Shown: one piece after another, positions 31,677-43,842 of the stretch
Numbering within the stretch: position 1 is the stretch's first letter
Layout of the letters: each line of letters opens with the position of its first letter
Source: Microdochium bolleyi
Lineage: Eukaryota; Ascomycota; Sordariomycetes; Xylariales; Microdochiaceae
Direction: 5' to 3'
Assembly: GCA_001566295.1 (NCBI GenBank)
Contig: KQ964245.1
Span: 5,524-69,523, forward strand
DNA length: 64,000 nt
Made by a program: the position numbers and the translations under genes
Notes under the pieces: model-generated
Seen by the model: only the letters and a program-made list of their open reading frames with translations
The model's database searches: none
What the model was told of the DNA's origin: nothing

Positions 31677-34600
31677 CAGGCTTGTTTTCATTTCCACATT
31701 CAGGGGAGTAAACCATATTAGAAAAGTTTCTTTTCAGTAAATGCTTTTTATCGACCAGTAAAGACGTAACTATTTAATGTCTTTCCAGGGGACGCTTGGT
31801 CTCTTGCACAAGATACATGTCTATACTATAATCATCTCTTCATCCGCATTTGCTACTTCTCATGCTCCGTCCCCTGCTGATACTCAACACCCCGAGCTAT
31901 ATCTCCTAGTCTGTGTGTATAGGGCAAAATACGAATACTAGAGTATGTCCATGCCAGAGGATATGATTTGTTTCATTTATGTCAGAGACACTGGTCTACC
32001 CTGCCACTTTTGTAGTCGTTTCCACAAGGTGTGCTTATCCGCTGATCCCCAATTCTCTACATGCCGGCAACTCATTGACATCACTACGATCTGACTGCGC
32101 TGGCCCGCAACCGGTAATCAAAGACGACATTATAGCAAGAACAATGATAATGCTTTCTCTTTCCACCTATAAATATAGGCAAAGCGGCTTGTTGCACACG
32201 GTGTTGAACAGTTGAACTACTAATGCTTACAAGATCGAGGAAGAGAATCAGGTATTGCAAAACACATCTCGCCCTCGGAGTGCATTGTCCACCCCAGAAG
32301 AGAAAGAGAACGGGACTAGCACCACGAGGGGTAACAAACATATCTCCCGCTGATGTCAATGCTCCCCATCAGTCACATGGACACTGAGATGGGAGTGAGA
32401 ACGGAGAAACCGCGTCGTTGGCACAAGTGTTTAGGAGGAATACTGCTCTCCTTTCTCCCAAATTGCGATGGATGTTGCTGTAGCTACTGTTTCAGTGTGG
32501 TTGAACCAGTGTTTCCATGACCTACAACTGTGCACTGTGCTCCTTGCGGTGCGTGGTAACACAAGAAAACGCTCCTCACCTGTAGAGCTTGGCCGTGAGT
32601 TCGGTACTTCGTTCAAGTGGTGCCCCGCAACTCATGATGCCGCGATCAAGTTCTGCGGCTCACTCCGCAATATTGCGCAACTGACCCTCTTTTTGCCTGC
32701 TCCCTGGCGTTGCTATTTATGGCAGCACCCGCTTGGAGTCGGAATGCCTGAGCCCCCAGACCGCTCGAGGTTTGTAATGCGGACTCGGCTTGGCAGGGTT
32801 TCAACCAAAGTGGAACACCATTCCTAGCAACAACACGCAGATGGTTGGTGGCTGTGCAGCGGCGTAGTGGAATAGTCACTCCGCAGCCCAAGCTTCTCAC
32901 TGCCATGGAATTGGAGTGACCTTCGAGGTGGGCACGACGATTGAATGGTGACCCTGAAGGTCTGTAACCCACATCTGTTTTGATGTTGGAAAGATGACCT
33001 TACAGCTCGGACGGGATTATTGTAAGTGTCTCCTCACCGTGTACCACCCGAGAGCCAAGAAACCGCTGGGAAGTGAAGAGCCAGACAAGCTGCATAGCAC
33101 AACAATATACCACAGGCAGGCTGGAGATCGGGGGGCCCACAGACCACGGTGATAAGCGGGCGGACGAAACGCTCAGGCCGTGGTGCCGCCACTCCCCGAA
33201 GAATCTCATAGGACCCCGGGAATCTCTCCTTGGACCGTCCCACAAGGTTATCGTACCTTAACCTTGTGTACGTGGTATCACAGGCGGTGCAGCATGCCGA
33301 GCCTCTTCCCGGGAGCGGAATGAGCTCTGCGGCCACCAGCCACGAAAGCTTGGCCCGACAGCAATAGGCGGTCGAGATCCATTTCTGGCAAAGAGCTTTG
33401 AAAGTCACGCGGAGCAGGCAGTGATGTCGGCGGCCAAGCGCAAATGGGTGGGGTTGTTCCTGGAAAGTCAGCATTGCCTGGCCCTTCATTTCGCGCGGCG
33501 TCCGGAAAGCCGTACTGGGGGCACTAGGAAGAGCCTTGGAAAAGTCAGAGGTCCATTGATCCTTCTCGATTGTCAGACTCGAGCAAGACGACGGCACCGA
33601 GGCAGGCCAGAGCAGACAGGGCGGTTCGACAGGGCCTCCTTGCGACGAGACCGACGGTGATGCCCTTTCGGAGCAGCCGGCGAATGGTAGGGCTGGATTA
33701 AGGGGTAGGGATGGGCAATAGCACAGATTGGCAGCCCACACACACCAGCCCGTGCAGCTGCTGCTAGCCTCGAAGAGGAAGTGCTTGACGGGCCAGGTGC
33801 GCTCTCGGAGGAGGCAATTGGGCCGGGTGCGTGACAAGTGCGAGCTGGTGCTGTCAGCATTTTGTGGACCGGCATTGTTGTCTCTCCGTCGGCGGTCCCC
33901 CTGGTTGTTCCTCTCCTCGTTTGACCGTGGGCGACCAGAGCGAGCGTGTCTGGGGACTTTGCCCGGCCAGTTGCGTTGCCACGGCTGGCAGCGCGTGCAA
34001 AACAGGACAGAAGACGCCAAAACCGAAAGGCAGAAGAGAGCTGTCGGACTTTGGGGGAAGTGACGGACCAGCGCGCACCAACCTCTCTGTCGACATGGTC
34101 TGGGGTTCCCACGAGAGGAGGAAAAACGCCTGACCTACTGCACGGTGAGCCTTGCGACACAGATGTCAAAGTTTGGAGCTTCCTCGCGGCAGCCCGCGAG
34201 GAGAGCTTGTGGGGGCAAGCGGGCCTGTAAATAACGTTGGCCGGCCGAGCCTGGGTGCCTAGGCGTCGTACCATCATCTCGTTGGGCCGCCGGACTCCTC
34301 AGCTGCGGCTGTCATGGCGTTTCCCGACAGTCATTAGGGTGTGCCCTGGCCTGGCTGCCAAGTGGGCTCTGGCTTTGGTGACAACCATGTCTGAACCGCG
34401 CGAGGCTTCCCGTTATTCCCTGTGCCTCTCTGTCTCTATGTCTCTCTCTCGCCACGTCGATTACAATGACAACCTTAAAGTCAATGCCGTGCACTGGCGG
34501 AGAGACAGACAAGGCATCAGCCCAAGCAGGAGGAGACTCAGCCAGACCGGAATGGAGAGATTTGGTGTGACAGCCTACAGCACAGCCCGCGGCCCATCGC

Positions 34601-35269
34601 AGAGAGCCTAAGCTTGAAGCGATGCTAGAGCTCTCCGCACGGGCTGGGCGAACCAAAGAGCCTAGAGCAGGCTGGGCAAGACAAGACCCCAGCCAGGGTC
34701 GCCAGGGTCGATCGACCCCTGCCCCGTCTCTGTTCTTCCTCGCCTCAACACCCGAACATACCTCGAGAGTGACCAGTGAGCGCGCAGGGGGCCCCGGCCC
34801 TGAGTATTCAGCTGCGTGGGGCCACGACCTGGCTCTGCATACGCGGTATTGGACCGCTGCAGCTTGAGCAGCGGCCAGAGCGATCAGCGGCAGCAACAAA
34901 GATGCAGTGAGCTACGCCGCCGCAAGTGCTTACCGGCCGCTTCTTGGGGTCCGGCCCAGGCCAGGCTGATTGTCACGGGCCCCATCCCAGCCGTTTCCTC
35001 GGGCCCCAGCTCCTCCGTGCGCGCTGTCGTGCTGTCTGGCATGTCGAGCGCAGATGCAGTCTCGTGTGTGGTCCCGAGCTGAATTGTATTCTTCTCTTCC
35101 TTCTCCTCCCCTCTGCTCCTCTTCCTGCCCGCCACCCCCTCTCGCTCGCCAGCATTGTCAGCGTCGACACAAACATCGACCTAATATCCACTCGGCTGTT
35201 GTGGGCCTCCCGAGCAGCAACCATAGTCACGACCGGTACCACGACCACCGAGCTCGAATCGGCGTCACA
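31677..35269. other. Long intergenic region, no gene recognised
   Basis: About 3.6 kb. The left third is AT-richer and featureless. The middle has long GC-driven open frames on both strands that do not look like protein. The last 200 bases before 35270 are CT-rich (for example CTTCTCTTCCTTCTCCTCCC near 35091), as in strong fungal core promoters, and probably form the promoter and leader of the next gene. Confidence 0.45.
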
Positions 35270-36827
35270 ATGGTTTCCTTTGCCCTGGCTTCAGTCGCCG
35301 CGGCGGCCGTGTTCGGCAGCGGTGTCGAGGCAGTCGTCGCCGAGCTGCGCCTTGCCCGCCGCACTGCCGATGTCGTCGTTCCTGCCGCCCAGCCCAAGAT
35401 CACGGCGCGCGCCGAGCTGCCCATCTACATGAGGCAGGTTGCGTCGTCGACCAAGTTCTCGGGCACATTGCTCCTTGCGCCCGACAGTGTCTGTGGATAC
35501 ATCTCAGGCGATCCCGGTATGTCCTGCCCCGGGCCGTCTATCGGTTCCTGTTCCTCGTGGCACACCAGTAGACTAACAGCAACCCCTTTACCACTGTGCA
35601 GCCAGAGCGTGGACCTGCAACACGGGCGACAAGTGTGCCTTTGCGACCGAGGCCGGTGGCTGGGCAGCGTGCTGCAAGGGCCTCGCGTGCAGTGCCAGTC
35701 AGCGCGGCTGCGTGGCCAGCGCCGACTACTCGACCAAGTGCGATGCCGCGTGCAAGAGCGACACGATGACCAGGAAATGGTATGTTGGCACCCTCTCGAC
35801 ATCGTGCTTTTACTCCTCGTGCGCCGCATGGTCTGACACCTATCCCATAGTACTTCCACGGACTACCCTTACTGCGGTACCCTCACCTTCTTCAACGGTA
35901 TCCAGGACTACCAGTGTCTCAACAACAACCGGACGACCTTCCTGCCCGTGTCGACGACATACACCGGCCAGGAGACGTTCCCCAACGGCGCGACCGAGTA
36001 CCTCATGACCACTGTCGTCGTCCAGGCCCAGACCACCTTCACCCAGCGCTCCTCCTCGAGCATCGTCTCCGACCCGGTGACCTCCCCTACTGGACCCGCC
36101 TCTACCTCTCCGGTGCCGGCGCCTGCTCCGGCCGGCAACTCGACCCCGATCGGCCCCATTGTCGGTGGCGTAGTCGGCGGTGTTGCCCTCATCGCGCTGA
36201 TTGCCTTCGGCATCTGGTTCATGAAGTCGCGTGAGAAGAAGAAGAAGGCCGCCGCCGCCGAGTCGCAGGGCATGATGGCGCAGACCACCGGCGCGGGCGG
36301 TCCCGGCGGTCCCGGTGCCCCGATGCAGTCCCCGTACAGCACCGGCGCCGGCGGCTACGGCTACCCTCAGCAGCAGACCACCCAGTACACCGGCACCACC
36401 CACGACGGCAGCCAGCCCATGGGCGGCGCCTACTACCAGGATCCGTCCAAGCAGGGCTTCCAGCAGGTATGTCCAACAAACATCTCTCGAGACACATTTC
36501 GGCGTGGAACCAGTTCGTGGGAGAGGAAAACATGCAAGCTGACAGAACAACCAGAACGTTGCCCCAACCCCCGACTCGCACCGACAGTCCTACCAGCAGG
36601 GTCCCGTTCCGGCCGCCTGGGCGCAGCACACCGGTGGCTCCTCGGGGTACGGCCCGCAGCCCTCGCAGCCCACGCACACGGGCGGCTCCGCGGACCAGCA
36701 GTACGTCCAGCACAGCGGCCCTCAGCACACCGGGCCCCAGCCCACGTACCACGAGGCCTCGGGTGTCCCCGTTGGCGCCAACGACCCCAACCCCAACCAC
36801 CGCGGCCAGCTCCACGAGCTCTCATGA
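35270..36827 (+). CDS. Single-pass membrane protein, Cys-rich ectodomain
   Basis: Four exons (35270-35516, 35602-35779, 35851-36466, 36555-36827) give about 437 residues. The N-terminus (MVSFALASVAAAAVFGSGVE) is a signal peptide. The ectodomain has about a dozen Cys in patterns such as WTCNTGDKCAF, WAACCKGLAC, KCDAACKS and YPYCGTL, followed by a Ser/Thr/Pro stem. One TM segment (IGPIVGGVVGGVALIALIAF) follows, then a KSREKKKK stop-transfer and a long Gly/Pro/Gln/Tyr-rich cytosolic tail with HTGG and QHTGPQ repeats. This is the architecture of fungal surface sensors (WSC/Mid2-like in layout only), but the Cys domain is not WSC. Conserved in filamentous ascomycetes by my reading, function unknown. 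Intron 3 lies in the tail. Confidence 0.83.
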
Positions 36828-37677
36828 TGAGGTGCGGACGGTTTTTGGGTGGCTGGCAGCGAGTAAGGCGGGATGGTGGCTGTGCGGCAGGGAGAGGCGC
36901 GGCCAGTGGAAGAGTTTGGACTTGGCTGAAAACAAAGCAGAGCAGAGCGTGCGATTTGTATTTGGAACGGATTTTCACTGGTGCGCACCGGCTTATATCT
37001 TCACACGATTTGATACTCATAACATGCCAGCATTGTCTTCCATGCGCGCGTGTTGGACATGTGGTTCTATCACATTATAATGAACAAATTCTCCCTTTGG
37101 AAGAAACTGGCGTGCTCCTGCTTTCGTATGCACGGTGAAACGCTTGTTCGCCTGCCATCGTCATCGAGAATCCATTGCTCTTGCGGGTTCCAAGGGTAAG
37201 ATGTAGTGCTTTCTTGGCTTAGCTAAGTGTCCTCTGTGTCCAACGACTGCTCTTTCCCGCAGCTTTGTATGGCGAGACACCCACGCGCCGTCCAGAACAA
37301 GGCCAAGGCCGTCGGCATGGGTGCACTCTTGATTGAGAAACGAAATCCGCTGCCATGCAAGGTGCTAATGAAGATTGTCAAGGCTGTCAATACATGCCCT
37401 GGCACGACTGTTACGGGAAGGGTTCTCTTTATGTGCCAGGTGACAGACGCACTCTCACGGCCACCGAATTTCCGCGCCCGCCACTAGCACCATTACGTTG
37501 CAAACCCTCAGCCAGCCTGTAAGTTGCAGCTGATGTGGGTGCCTAGACGTCACTGCTTCTGGCCAGTTCTGAATCATCCAATGTGAAGCAAGACTCAAAT
37601 ATGAGTTGGGTCGGGGCGGACGGGCACTGATGAGGAAAATGGGCATGAGCTAGATGGGTGTAAAAGTGACCGCCTCG
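36828..37677. other. Convergent intergenic region
   Basis: 850 bases between two 3' ends. A frame at 37227-37487 is open but not protein-like enough to call. Confidence 0.45.
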
Positions 37678-38439
37678 TCACCAGTCCCACGTCACCTGGA
37701 CCTCGGCCGCCGTGATACCAAACTCGTGCCAGTCGAGCCTGCTCCACTTGTCCGGGTCCTCGGTCGCTTGCGTGAAATGCTTCATCGCGAGCACCGTCTG
37801 AGCCGCCCACCGCTTGGCGCTGACCCTGCCGACGCCCGTCGCGATAGGGGTCATGAGGATGCTCCTGATCATGTCTTTCTCGTTTCCGGCCTGTGTCGCC
37901 TCGCGGTTGTGGTTGTCCACGGCGCACAACAGCGACCAGATGCACTCGTAGACGACCTCCCTGTCCCAGCACACTCTGGTGGGCAGGCGCATGGTCGGGC
38001 ACAGGGCGACGCGGCGGGTGCCCCAGACATTCTTGTTGCGGGCATTGAACTCGTTGGGGATGTCGACGAGGGTGCATGTCCCCGGGGGCGCGAAGCCGCG
38101 GTGCCTGTCGTAGACGACCTTTTGTGCGGCGCGGGTCAGGGCCAGGTAGTCATCGGTCGCGTAGACTGAGCCACCGGGGACGGACAACGGTGAGAAGGCC
38201 CTGGAGATGGCATCGTCGAAGGCACCGTCGAGGCGGGCATACGAGTTTGCGGGGGAGACAATGGTGTCGAACTTGACGGTGGCGGGGAGGTCGGCGAGAT
38301 AGTCCGAGTGGTGGTCGATAGTGACGGAGGGAGGAAGCTTGTGCGTGACGCGGGCATCCTCAAAGGCGGCAGCGAAGGTCTCGTCGATGCAGAGCAGCTG
38401 GATGTGCGGGATGGCTGAGGCTGGGGAGGTGGAAGACAT
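37678..38439 (-). CDS. Macro-domain-like protein
   Basis: A single exon. From the ATG at 38439 (MSSTSPASAIPHIQLLCID) it has 253 residues; an ATG at 38520 in the same frame would add 27 residues that look like leader sequence. The segment DTIVSPANSYARLDGAFDDA and the glycine-bearing loop GVGRVSAKRWAAQTVLAMKH match the two ends of a macro (ADP-ribose-binding) fold, with the NSYxxLDGGxDxxI-like pattern of fungal macro-like proteins. The family binds or hydrolyses ADP-ribose derivatives. Some usual catalytic residues are uncertain here. No targeting signal; nuclear or cytosolic. Confidence 0.75.
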   Translation of the reverse strand: MSSTSPASAIPHIQLLCIDETFAAAFEDARVTHKLPPSVTIDHHSDYLADLPATVKFDTIVSPANSYARLDGAFDDAISRAFSPLSVPGGSVYATDDYLALTRAAQKVVYDRHRGFAPPGTCTLVDIPNEFNARNKNVWGTRRVALCPTMRLPTRVCWDREVVYECIWSLLCAVDNHNREATQAGNEKDMIRSILMTPIATGVGRVSAKRWAAQTVLAMKHFTQATEDPDKWSRLDWHEFGITAAEVQVTWDW

Positions 38440-38880
38440 GATGGGGTTTGCAGCTGCGAGGGTTTGGTGGTGGTGGTTGGATGCGGTGGCAGAGGGGAAC
38501 CATCGCTGGCTTATGGACATGGATGCCAGTCAGAGTCGCAGTGTGGACAGCATGCATCCTCTCTGCCTGGGAGGGCGGCCGTGGACCGAGGCCGTGAGGA
38601 ACAAGTCAGCCTTGCCGGAGCAGGCAGCCGCATGGCGGTGCACTTGGAGATTCTCCAACCTTACGCTTGGTTGGCGCCCGTGGTGGTACTTCCCGCGCGT
38701 TGTGGGGGTGGGGCGGCCTGCGCCTGCCCCAAGGCCATCACGGCATCGCTCGCGTGCAGCGGCACTGTGGCAGTCATCTGAGATTGCATAGACCAGACTT
38801 TCTCTTCACTACGATACGTCTCGCACGCTCTGCGTCCCTCTCTCGCCGCCATCCCCCAGTGCCACGACCGCACATGCCCG
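38440..38880. other. Spacer with macro-domain gene promoter
   Basis: 441 bases between the start of the macro-domain gene and the 3' end of the secreted gene to its right. Nothing else is seen. Confidence 0.45.
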
Positions 38881-39807
38881 CTACAGCTTCACCTTGAGAT
38901 CCGCCCGGTCGTCTCTGTCCTCGCTGACGGTGCTCGTGCCGCCCGCCTCGGCCTCGGCCACGCACTTGGTCTTGACAACCTCGCCCGAAGGCGTCGTGAA
39001 GACGAGCGCGTGCACCCGCAGCCCGGGGTACGGCGCGTACAGGTACCCGACCTCGAATTCGGTCACCCCGTCGATGGTAATGGTCCGGCTGTGGCCCGTC
39101 GCCACCATGTCCGTCAGGTAGCTGCCCACCACTTCGCGGCTGCGCTCCCGCCCGTTGTTGTCCAGCGTCATGTCGAAGATGTTGCCGTCCTGGTCCAGGA
39201 TCCGGTTCCGGTGCGTCTGCCCCGTGTAGTCGTTGACCGAGTACAGGATGTTGTTGGCCAAGTTGTAGTCAACCGGCACATCGCGCTTCCGCGTGGTGCT
39301 GTTGCCGCCCCCGGATCCTCCGCCCCCGTTGTCGGGCGTGAGCACGTCCGTCACGTTGCCCACGACGTTGCTCAGCGTGTTGCCCAGCGTCGCCACAATC
39401 GGGTTGAGGTCGATCGTGTCGAGCACGTCGCTCACCATCTGCACCACGTTGCCCAGCCGCGCCTCCAGCTCCACCTTGGCGCTCACGTTCTGGATCAGCA
39501 GCGATACGCTGTCGATTGACACGTCTATGCCTGCCGTAAAGTGCAGCAGCTTCAGCACCTTGGCGTCCAGGTTGATCTTGGCCGTGATGTTCTCGACCTC
39601 GATCGAGATCTCGCCCACCGACACGTTGGCGTTGAGGTACACATCGGGCGTCTGCGGCAGCTCCACGCCCGGCGTGTTGGACGTCTCGTAATTGGTCGAG
39701 TCGTTGTCGCCGCGCTTGCTGAACTCGTACCCAATGTACCCGTTCTGTGCCGCCGCAAAGGGAGCGGCAAGCAGCGCCAGGCACGCATATGTGGTCGAGG
39801 TCTTCAT
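38881..39807 (-). CDS. Secreted protein, paralogue A of a divergent pair
   Basis: A single exon of 308 residues with a clear signal peptide (MKTSTTYACLALLAAPFAAA). A core of about 100 residues with regular hydrophobic repeats (VYLNANVSVGEISIEVENIT, then ARLGNVVQMV and LDLNP-type ending) aligns without gaps to the protein encoded at 40685. A Gly/Ser/Asn linker and a Kex2-like KR (RKRD) precede a C-terminal domain with DYTGQTHRNRILDQDGNIFD and a Cys near the end. N-glycosylation sequons are frequent. No known enzymatic motif; unknown function, likely extracellular. Confidence 0.78.
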   Translation of the reverse strand: MKTSTTYACLALLAAPFAAAQNGYIGYEFSKRGDNDSTNYETSNTPGVELPQTPDVYLNANVSVGEISIEVENITAKINLDAKVLKLLHFTAGIDVSIDSVSLLIQNVSAKVELEARLGNVVQMVSDVLDTIDLNPIVATLGNTLSNVVGNVTDVLTPDNGGGGSGGGNSTTRKRDVPVDYNLANNILYSVNDYTGQTHRNRILDQDGNIFDMTLDNNGRERSREVVGSYLTDMVATGHSRTITIDGVTEFEVGYLYAPYPGLRVHALVFTTPSGEVVKTKCVAEAEAGGTSTVSEDRDDRADLKVKL

Positions 39808-40684
39808 GTTGACAGAATGATACGACTGTCAGGTTGCGTAAGGAAAACAAGGAGTGTAAGTGCTCGCGCAAAGAGGAAGAGCGAATGCGTTGATGTCTGA
39901 GGAAAAAATGACAGACGAGCTGACACGCAGCAGAGCCAGTGGAATCGCGGGTCTGGACTGGGACGTCCTCGTTGGAGATTATGAGGTATCCAGCCGACTG
40001 AATTCCATTGAGCCCACTCTCCGGAGCAGATCGTCCATCGTCATGCCTGACCAAGCAATCCCCCTGCGATCGCGGGCGTTGTGACCGGAAAATTGAATGC
40101 AAACCCATGCAGGTCCAGCAACATGAGACGGCACTTTACTGCACCATCCCTGCATCAAATTGACTATTCACCGGGGATGACAGGGTTCGCATTGGCTCAT
40201 CGGATCACCACTGCCTCTTCCAGGCACCCGCAACCCCGGGCGGATCACACCGGCTGGAGTTCTGCATGATCAGGGATGCCAGAAACCTGTTGTTGCCATT
40301 GTCGAATTTCCCAAAAACCGGTTCACAGTCACATCCTGCACACATATCGGCGATCGGGAGCCCAGAGGCGTCCCAGGACACCTCCGCACTCGCTCCCCTT
40401 GGTATCAGCCCCTGTTACGGAAACTGCAAGCCTCAATCACCCGGCGGAGCTCATCCCCGACGTCCTGGAGGCAAACAGGCTCTCCATTAGTAAAAAGTTC
40501 CCGGTTGCTTGCGGGATCGCTCCCACAATATTATTCTTGCGTCGCCTACTTCCGAGGCTCCTTGTCAAGCAGAAGCCCAAGTGCCAGCTGCATCGTCACT
40601 CTCTCCGCCGTGTTCTCGTCAGTTTCGCTGCCCTTTTGCACTCATTCCACCAACCTCAGCCCAGCATCGACAGTATTTACCAAG
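39808..40684. promoter_or_regulatory. Divergent promoter region of the paralogue pair
   Basis: 877 bases separate the two start codons. Only fragmentary open frames are present. A shared promoter would allow coordinated expression of both secreted proteins (inference). Confidence 0.45.
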
Positions 40685-41733
40685 ATGCACAGATCTCTTC
40701 TCTGGAAGCTCGCCTGCAGCACTCTGCTGTTCGCTGGAGCATCCGCGCAGAGCTCTTCCACGGCCGACGCCGCGCCCACGGACGCCCCTACGGACGCTCC
40801 CACATCAGCTCCCACCCCTCCAAGCGTGACAGCTTCGGCAAGCGATGGGACGATCGTGCCAAGCGGGACCGCCTCCTCCAGCTCATCTGCCACATCTGGC
40901 GGCGGCGGTGGTGCTTCACCCTCGTCCCCCGGCGGGGGCGGCACGGACTACTGGGCTGGAAAGCCGCCGGATGTGATGCTCAAGGTGCCTGAGCTGCATG
41001 TCGGACGCATTGAGCTGGTGGTGGACAATCTTAAGGCCGATATCAATCTGGCTGCGCAGGTCGCCAGCCTCGTCGAGCTCAATGCCGGCGTCCAGCTTGG
41101 CATCCAGAAGGTCAATGTCACGATTGCCGAGGTCGATGCGGAACTCGAACTGACCGTTCGTCTTGGCAACCTCGTTGAGATTGTCAATCGCACTCTCAGC
41201 TCACTCAACCTGAACCCGCTGCTCATCAATGTGCTCGAAGAGGTGGGCGACCTTGCTGGTGCTGTCATTGGCGCCGTCGATGGCCTCCTCGGATCCATTG
41301 TCAACGGCGACTCAACCATCAACTTCCTGATTGACAACCTGGGCAACATTGTCCAGGAAGTGGTCGGTGGTGCGACTGGTGCCCTCAGCTCGATCGTCGG
41401 CAACTACAAGAACAACATGACCGACACCGGCGCCCAGGAGATCCTCAAGGGTGGTCTTATCCAGAAGACAGTGAGTCCGCCTTAATCATACACGTAGAGT
41501 TGCATGCACTGACAGTCGCATAGTTCTCTTACAAGCCACTTGGCTCGCTGGTCAACATCGTCTTCAATTCGCTGGGACAGGTTGTCAACGCCGTTGTTGT
41601 CAAGGGCAATGGAGGCGGCGGCGGCAGTGGCGGCGGTGGTGGCAGCACATCAACCCAGACGGCAAGCACGAGGTCGGCCAGCACAGTCCCGACCTCTACG
41701 CCCACATCTACAGCTGCTGCTCGCAGGAAGTAG
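40685..41733 (+). CDS. Secreted protein, paralogue B of a divergent pair
   Basis: Two exons (40685-41470, 41524-41733) give about 331 residues. Signal peptide (MHRSLLWKLACSTLLFAGAS), a Thr/Pro/Ser/Gly-rich stretch to about residue 95, then the shared core: PDVMLKVPELHVGRIELVV, INLAAQVASLVELNAGV, ELTVRLGNLVEIV and LNLNPLL. Identical positions to paralogue A include PDV, VG-I, INL-A, AG, ELE/ARLGN-V and LNP. After the core come a further hydrophobic heptad-like stretch, FSYKPLGSLVNIVFNSLGQV, and a Gly-rich then Ser/Thr-rich end without a GPI signal. Function unknown; the helix-repeat core suggests a surface or lipid-interacting protein. Confidence 0.8.
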
Positions 41734-42025
41734 AAGATTCCGAATCGGGCAAAGAGATGTCGAGATGGTGGAGACATACGAGACAATAAGCAGATGAAGA
41801 AACACTATGAAAGCAGACTCGAGACGTAGCCCCAACAATGCATGTTCTTGAGTGAATGCTGCATCTTGCGCAACCCAGTCTACCGATTTGATTGCGACAG
41901 GTAACGACTACGATGTGACCGGACCTTGTCCGGTGCCTCGACGGCTTTGAAGTGGTGAGGTCCATGAATGAAACGCTTGTTAAGACACATATCGTACAAC
42001 TCTTTTGCGCCCATGACACTCAGAC

Positions 42026-43842
42026 TCACGCCCCCATGTCGGTCCTCTCCGAGATCCTCACGTGCATGTGAAGTTGCCGCCAGAACATGGCCGCGTCCTC
42101 GACCCACGGCCTCCCCGGATCGACAAACTGCATGTCAAACTCGCGCAGCAGCTCAAAGAGCACTTTGCTGAGCTGCGTGAATGCGACCAGCTTGCCCGCA
42201 CACATCCACCGGCCGCTACCGAACGCGAGCTCGATGACGCGCTCCATCTCCGCCTTGTGCGCGGCGTCGCTGCAGCCGCCTGGCTCCCCGACGATGAGCC
42301 GCTCGGGGCGGAACGTCTCGGCGTCGTCCCCGAAGACGTCGCGCGCCATCATGATGCCGAAGAGGTTGTGGCCGACGGCGGTGCCGCCAGGGAGGAACAC
42401 GCCGCCGACGGTGTCGCCGCCGGGCGGGACGCGCTTGAAGTGGCCGTACAGCGCGGGCGGGCGGACGCGCAGGGCCTCGTAGATGACGGCCTGCAGGTAC
42501 GGCAGCTTGCGGGCCTGCTGGTACGTGATGACCGAGTCGGCGTCTACCGCGCCGTTGGTCACTGCGGCCGTGATCTCCTTCAGCAGTCTATTGTATATCC
42601 GCGGCGTGGATAGCACGTAGAGGAGGGCTGTGCGTATCGTGGTGCCGGTTGTCTGGGGGCGCGTCAGCAAACATGTCGAAGTCGTCCACGTTGCGAGAAG
42701 ACCAAAGGAAGAGCACACTTACATCAGCTCCAGCGATGATTTGCACCTGGCACTCTACTTCGCACTGTTTCTGTGAGAGACCGTGCCGCATGAACGAACT
42801 CTGCCAAGATATCGCATCGCCGTGTCAGTCTGCTGGCCAGTCTCACGCCCTCCCCGAGATTACTACAACTTACAACCATGTCCGCCCCAGCCTCCACCGA
42901 CGCCTTCTCGCTTTTGAAGTGCCTCGCCACAAAGTCCTGTCCGATCCCGATGAGCTTTCCCATGCCGTCCTTGTCCGTGGCGCGGGGCATCATGTACGGC
43001 CCGAGGGGCGATTTGATGAGCGCGCGCAGCACGGGCGTGTTGAGCATGACGGCGACGCTGACCGTCATGTCGGCAAGCTGGGCGTTGAAGCCGTGCAGGT
43101 CGGCGTCGGCGTCAAGGTAGCCAAACGACTCGCCGTACGCGAGGGCCGTGATGCTGTCGAGCGTGAAGAAGCGGACCAGCCAGGCGAGGTCTGCCACCTT
43201 CTTCTTTGCCTGTACTGGCGCGGAGCTTGGGAGCGAGGAGGAAGAAGTGGGAGTGGTGTAGCTTCTCCGTATGAGCTCCTTGAGCTTGACCAGCGCCTCG
43301 TCGACGCTAGCCTCAATGTCAACGCCGTCGCGACCGCTGTAGCCTGCTGCGGTGCGTGCCTTGAGGTGGTCGTGCGCGGCGTTGTCCATGGTTGTGAGCA
43401 TGTTGTCCACGCCCTCGGCATCGATCCTGAGCCCTTCCCACCACGAGTCGCGGACATAGCCTCCGCCGCTGGTGCTCCCTCGTGCGGGAGCCGAGATGCG
43501 TCGCAGAGCCTGCGTGTCGGTCGTCAAGACGTAGTTCGGCGCGATCCGCACCGTCGCGCTGCCGTACTGCCGGCTGATGCGCACCAGCTCGCGAGCCGAG
43601 ATCCCCCGGGCATTGACGCGCATGAACCAGAGGTAGGAGAAGGAGGCGAGCCAAGGGCCGGGCACGTGCCGGAGGCGGAACCAGGACCACAGCGACGACG
43701 CCGCATAGTAGATGGCCACGGCGCCGGCCCCGAGGGCGGGGATGCTGGCGGAGGTGATGAGGCCAGTGTCAATCCCGAGCCCGGCGCCGATGTGGGCGGG
43801 GATGTCGGCGACAAGGGCATGACAGTCTGCGAAGGACAGCAT
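42026..43842 (-). CDS. Cytochrome P450 monooxygenase
   Basis: Three exons (43842-42874, 42800-42723, 42652-42026) give about 557 residues. An N-terminal membrane anchor (ALGAGAVAIYYAASSLWSWF) is followed by the proline hinge HVPGPWLASF. The I-helix oxygen-binding motif AGADTTGTT spans the second intron. EALR (ExxR, about 408-411), FRPERL, and the haem-binding FGSGRWMCAG with the ligand Cys near residue 500 are all present, so it should be active. ER-membrane bound, using cytochrome P450 reductase. It resembles fungal CYP families for xenobiotic or secondary metabolism; subfamily and substrate cannot be assigned. It converges on paralogue B and is not in an obvious cluster. Confidence 0.92.

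Noticed and set aside
33034..34020. 328-residue minus-strand open frame in the 31.7-35.3 kb gap
   Set aside because: Composition is not protein-like, overlapping frames on the other strand are equally long, and no start or family pattern is convincing.
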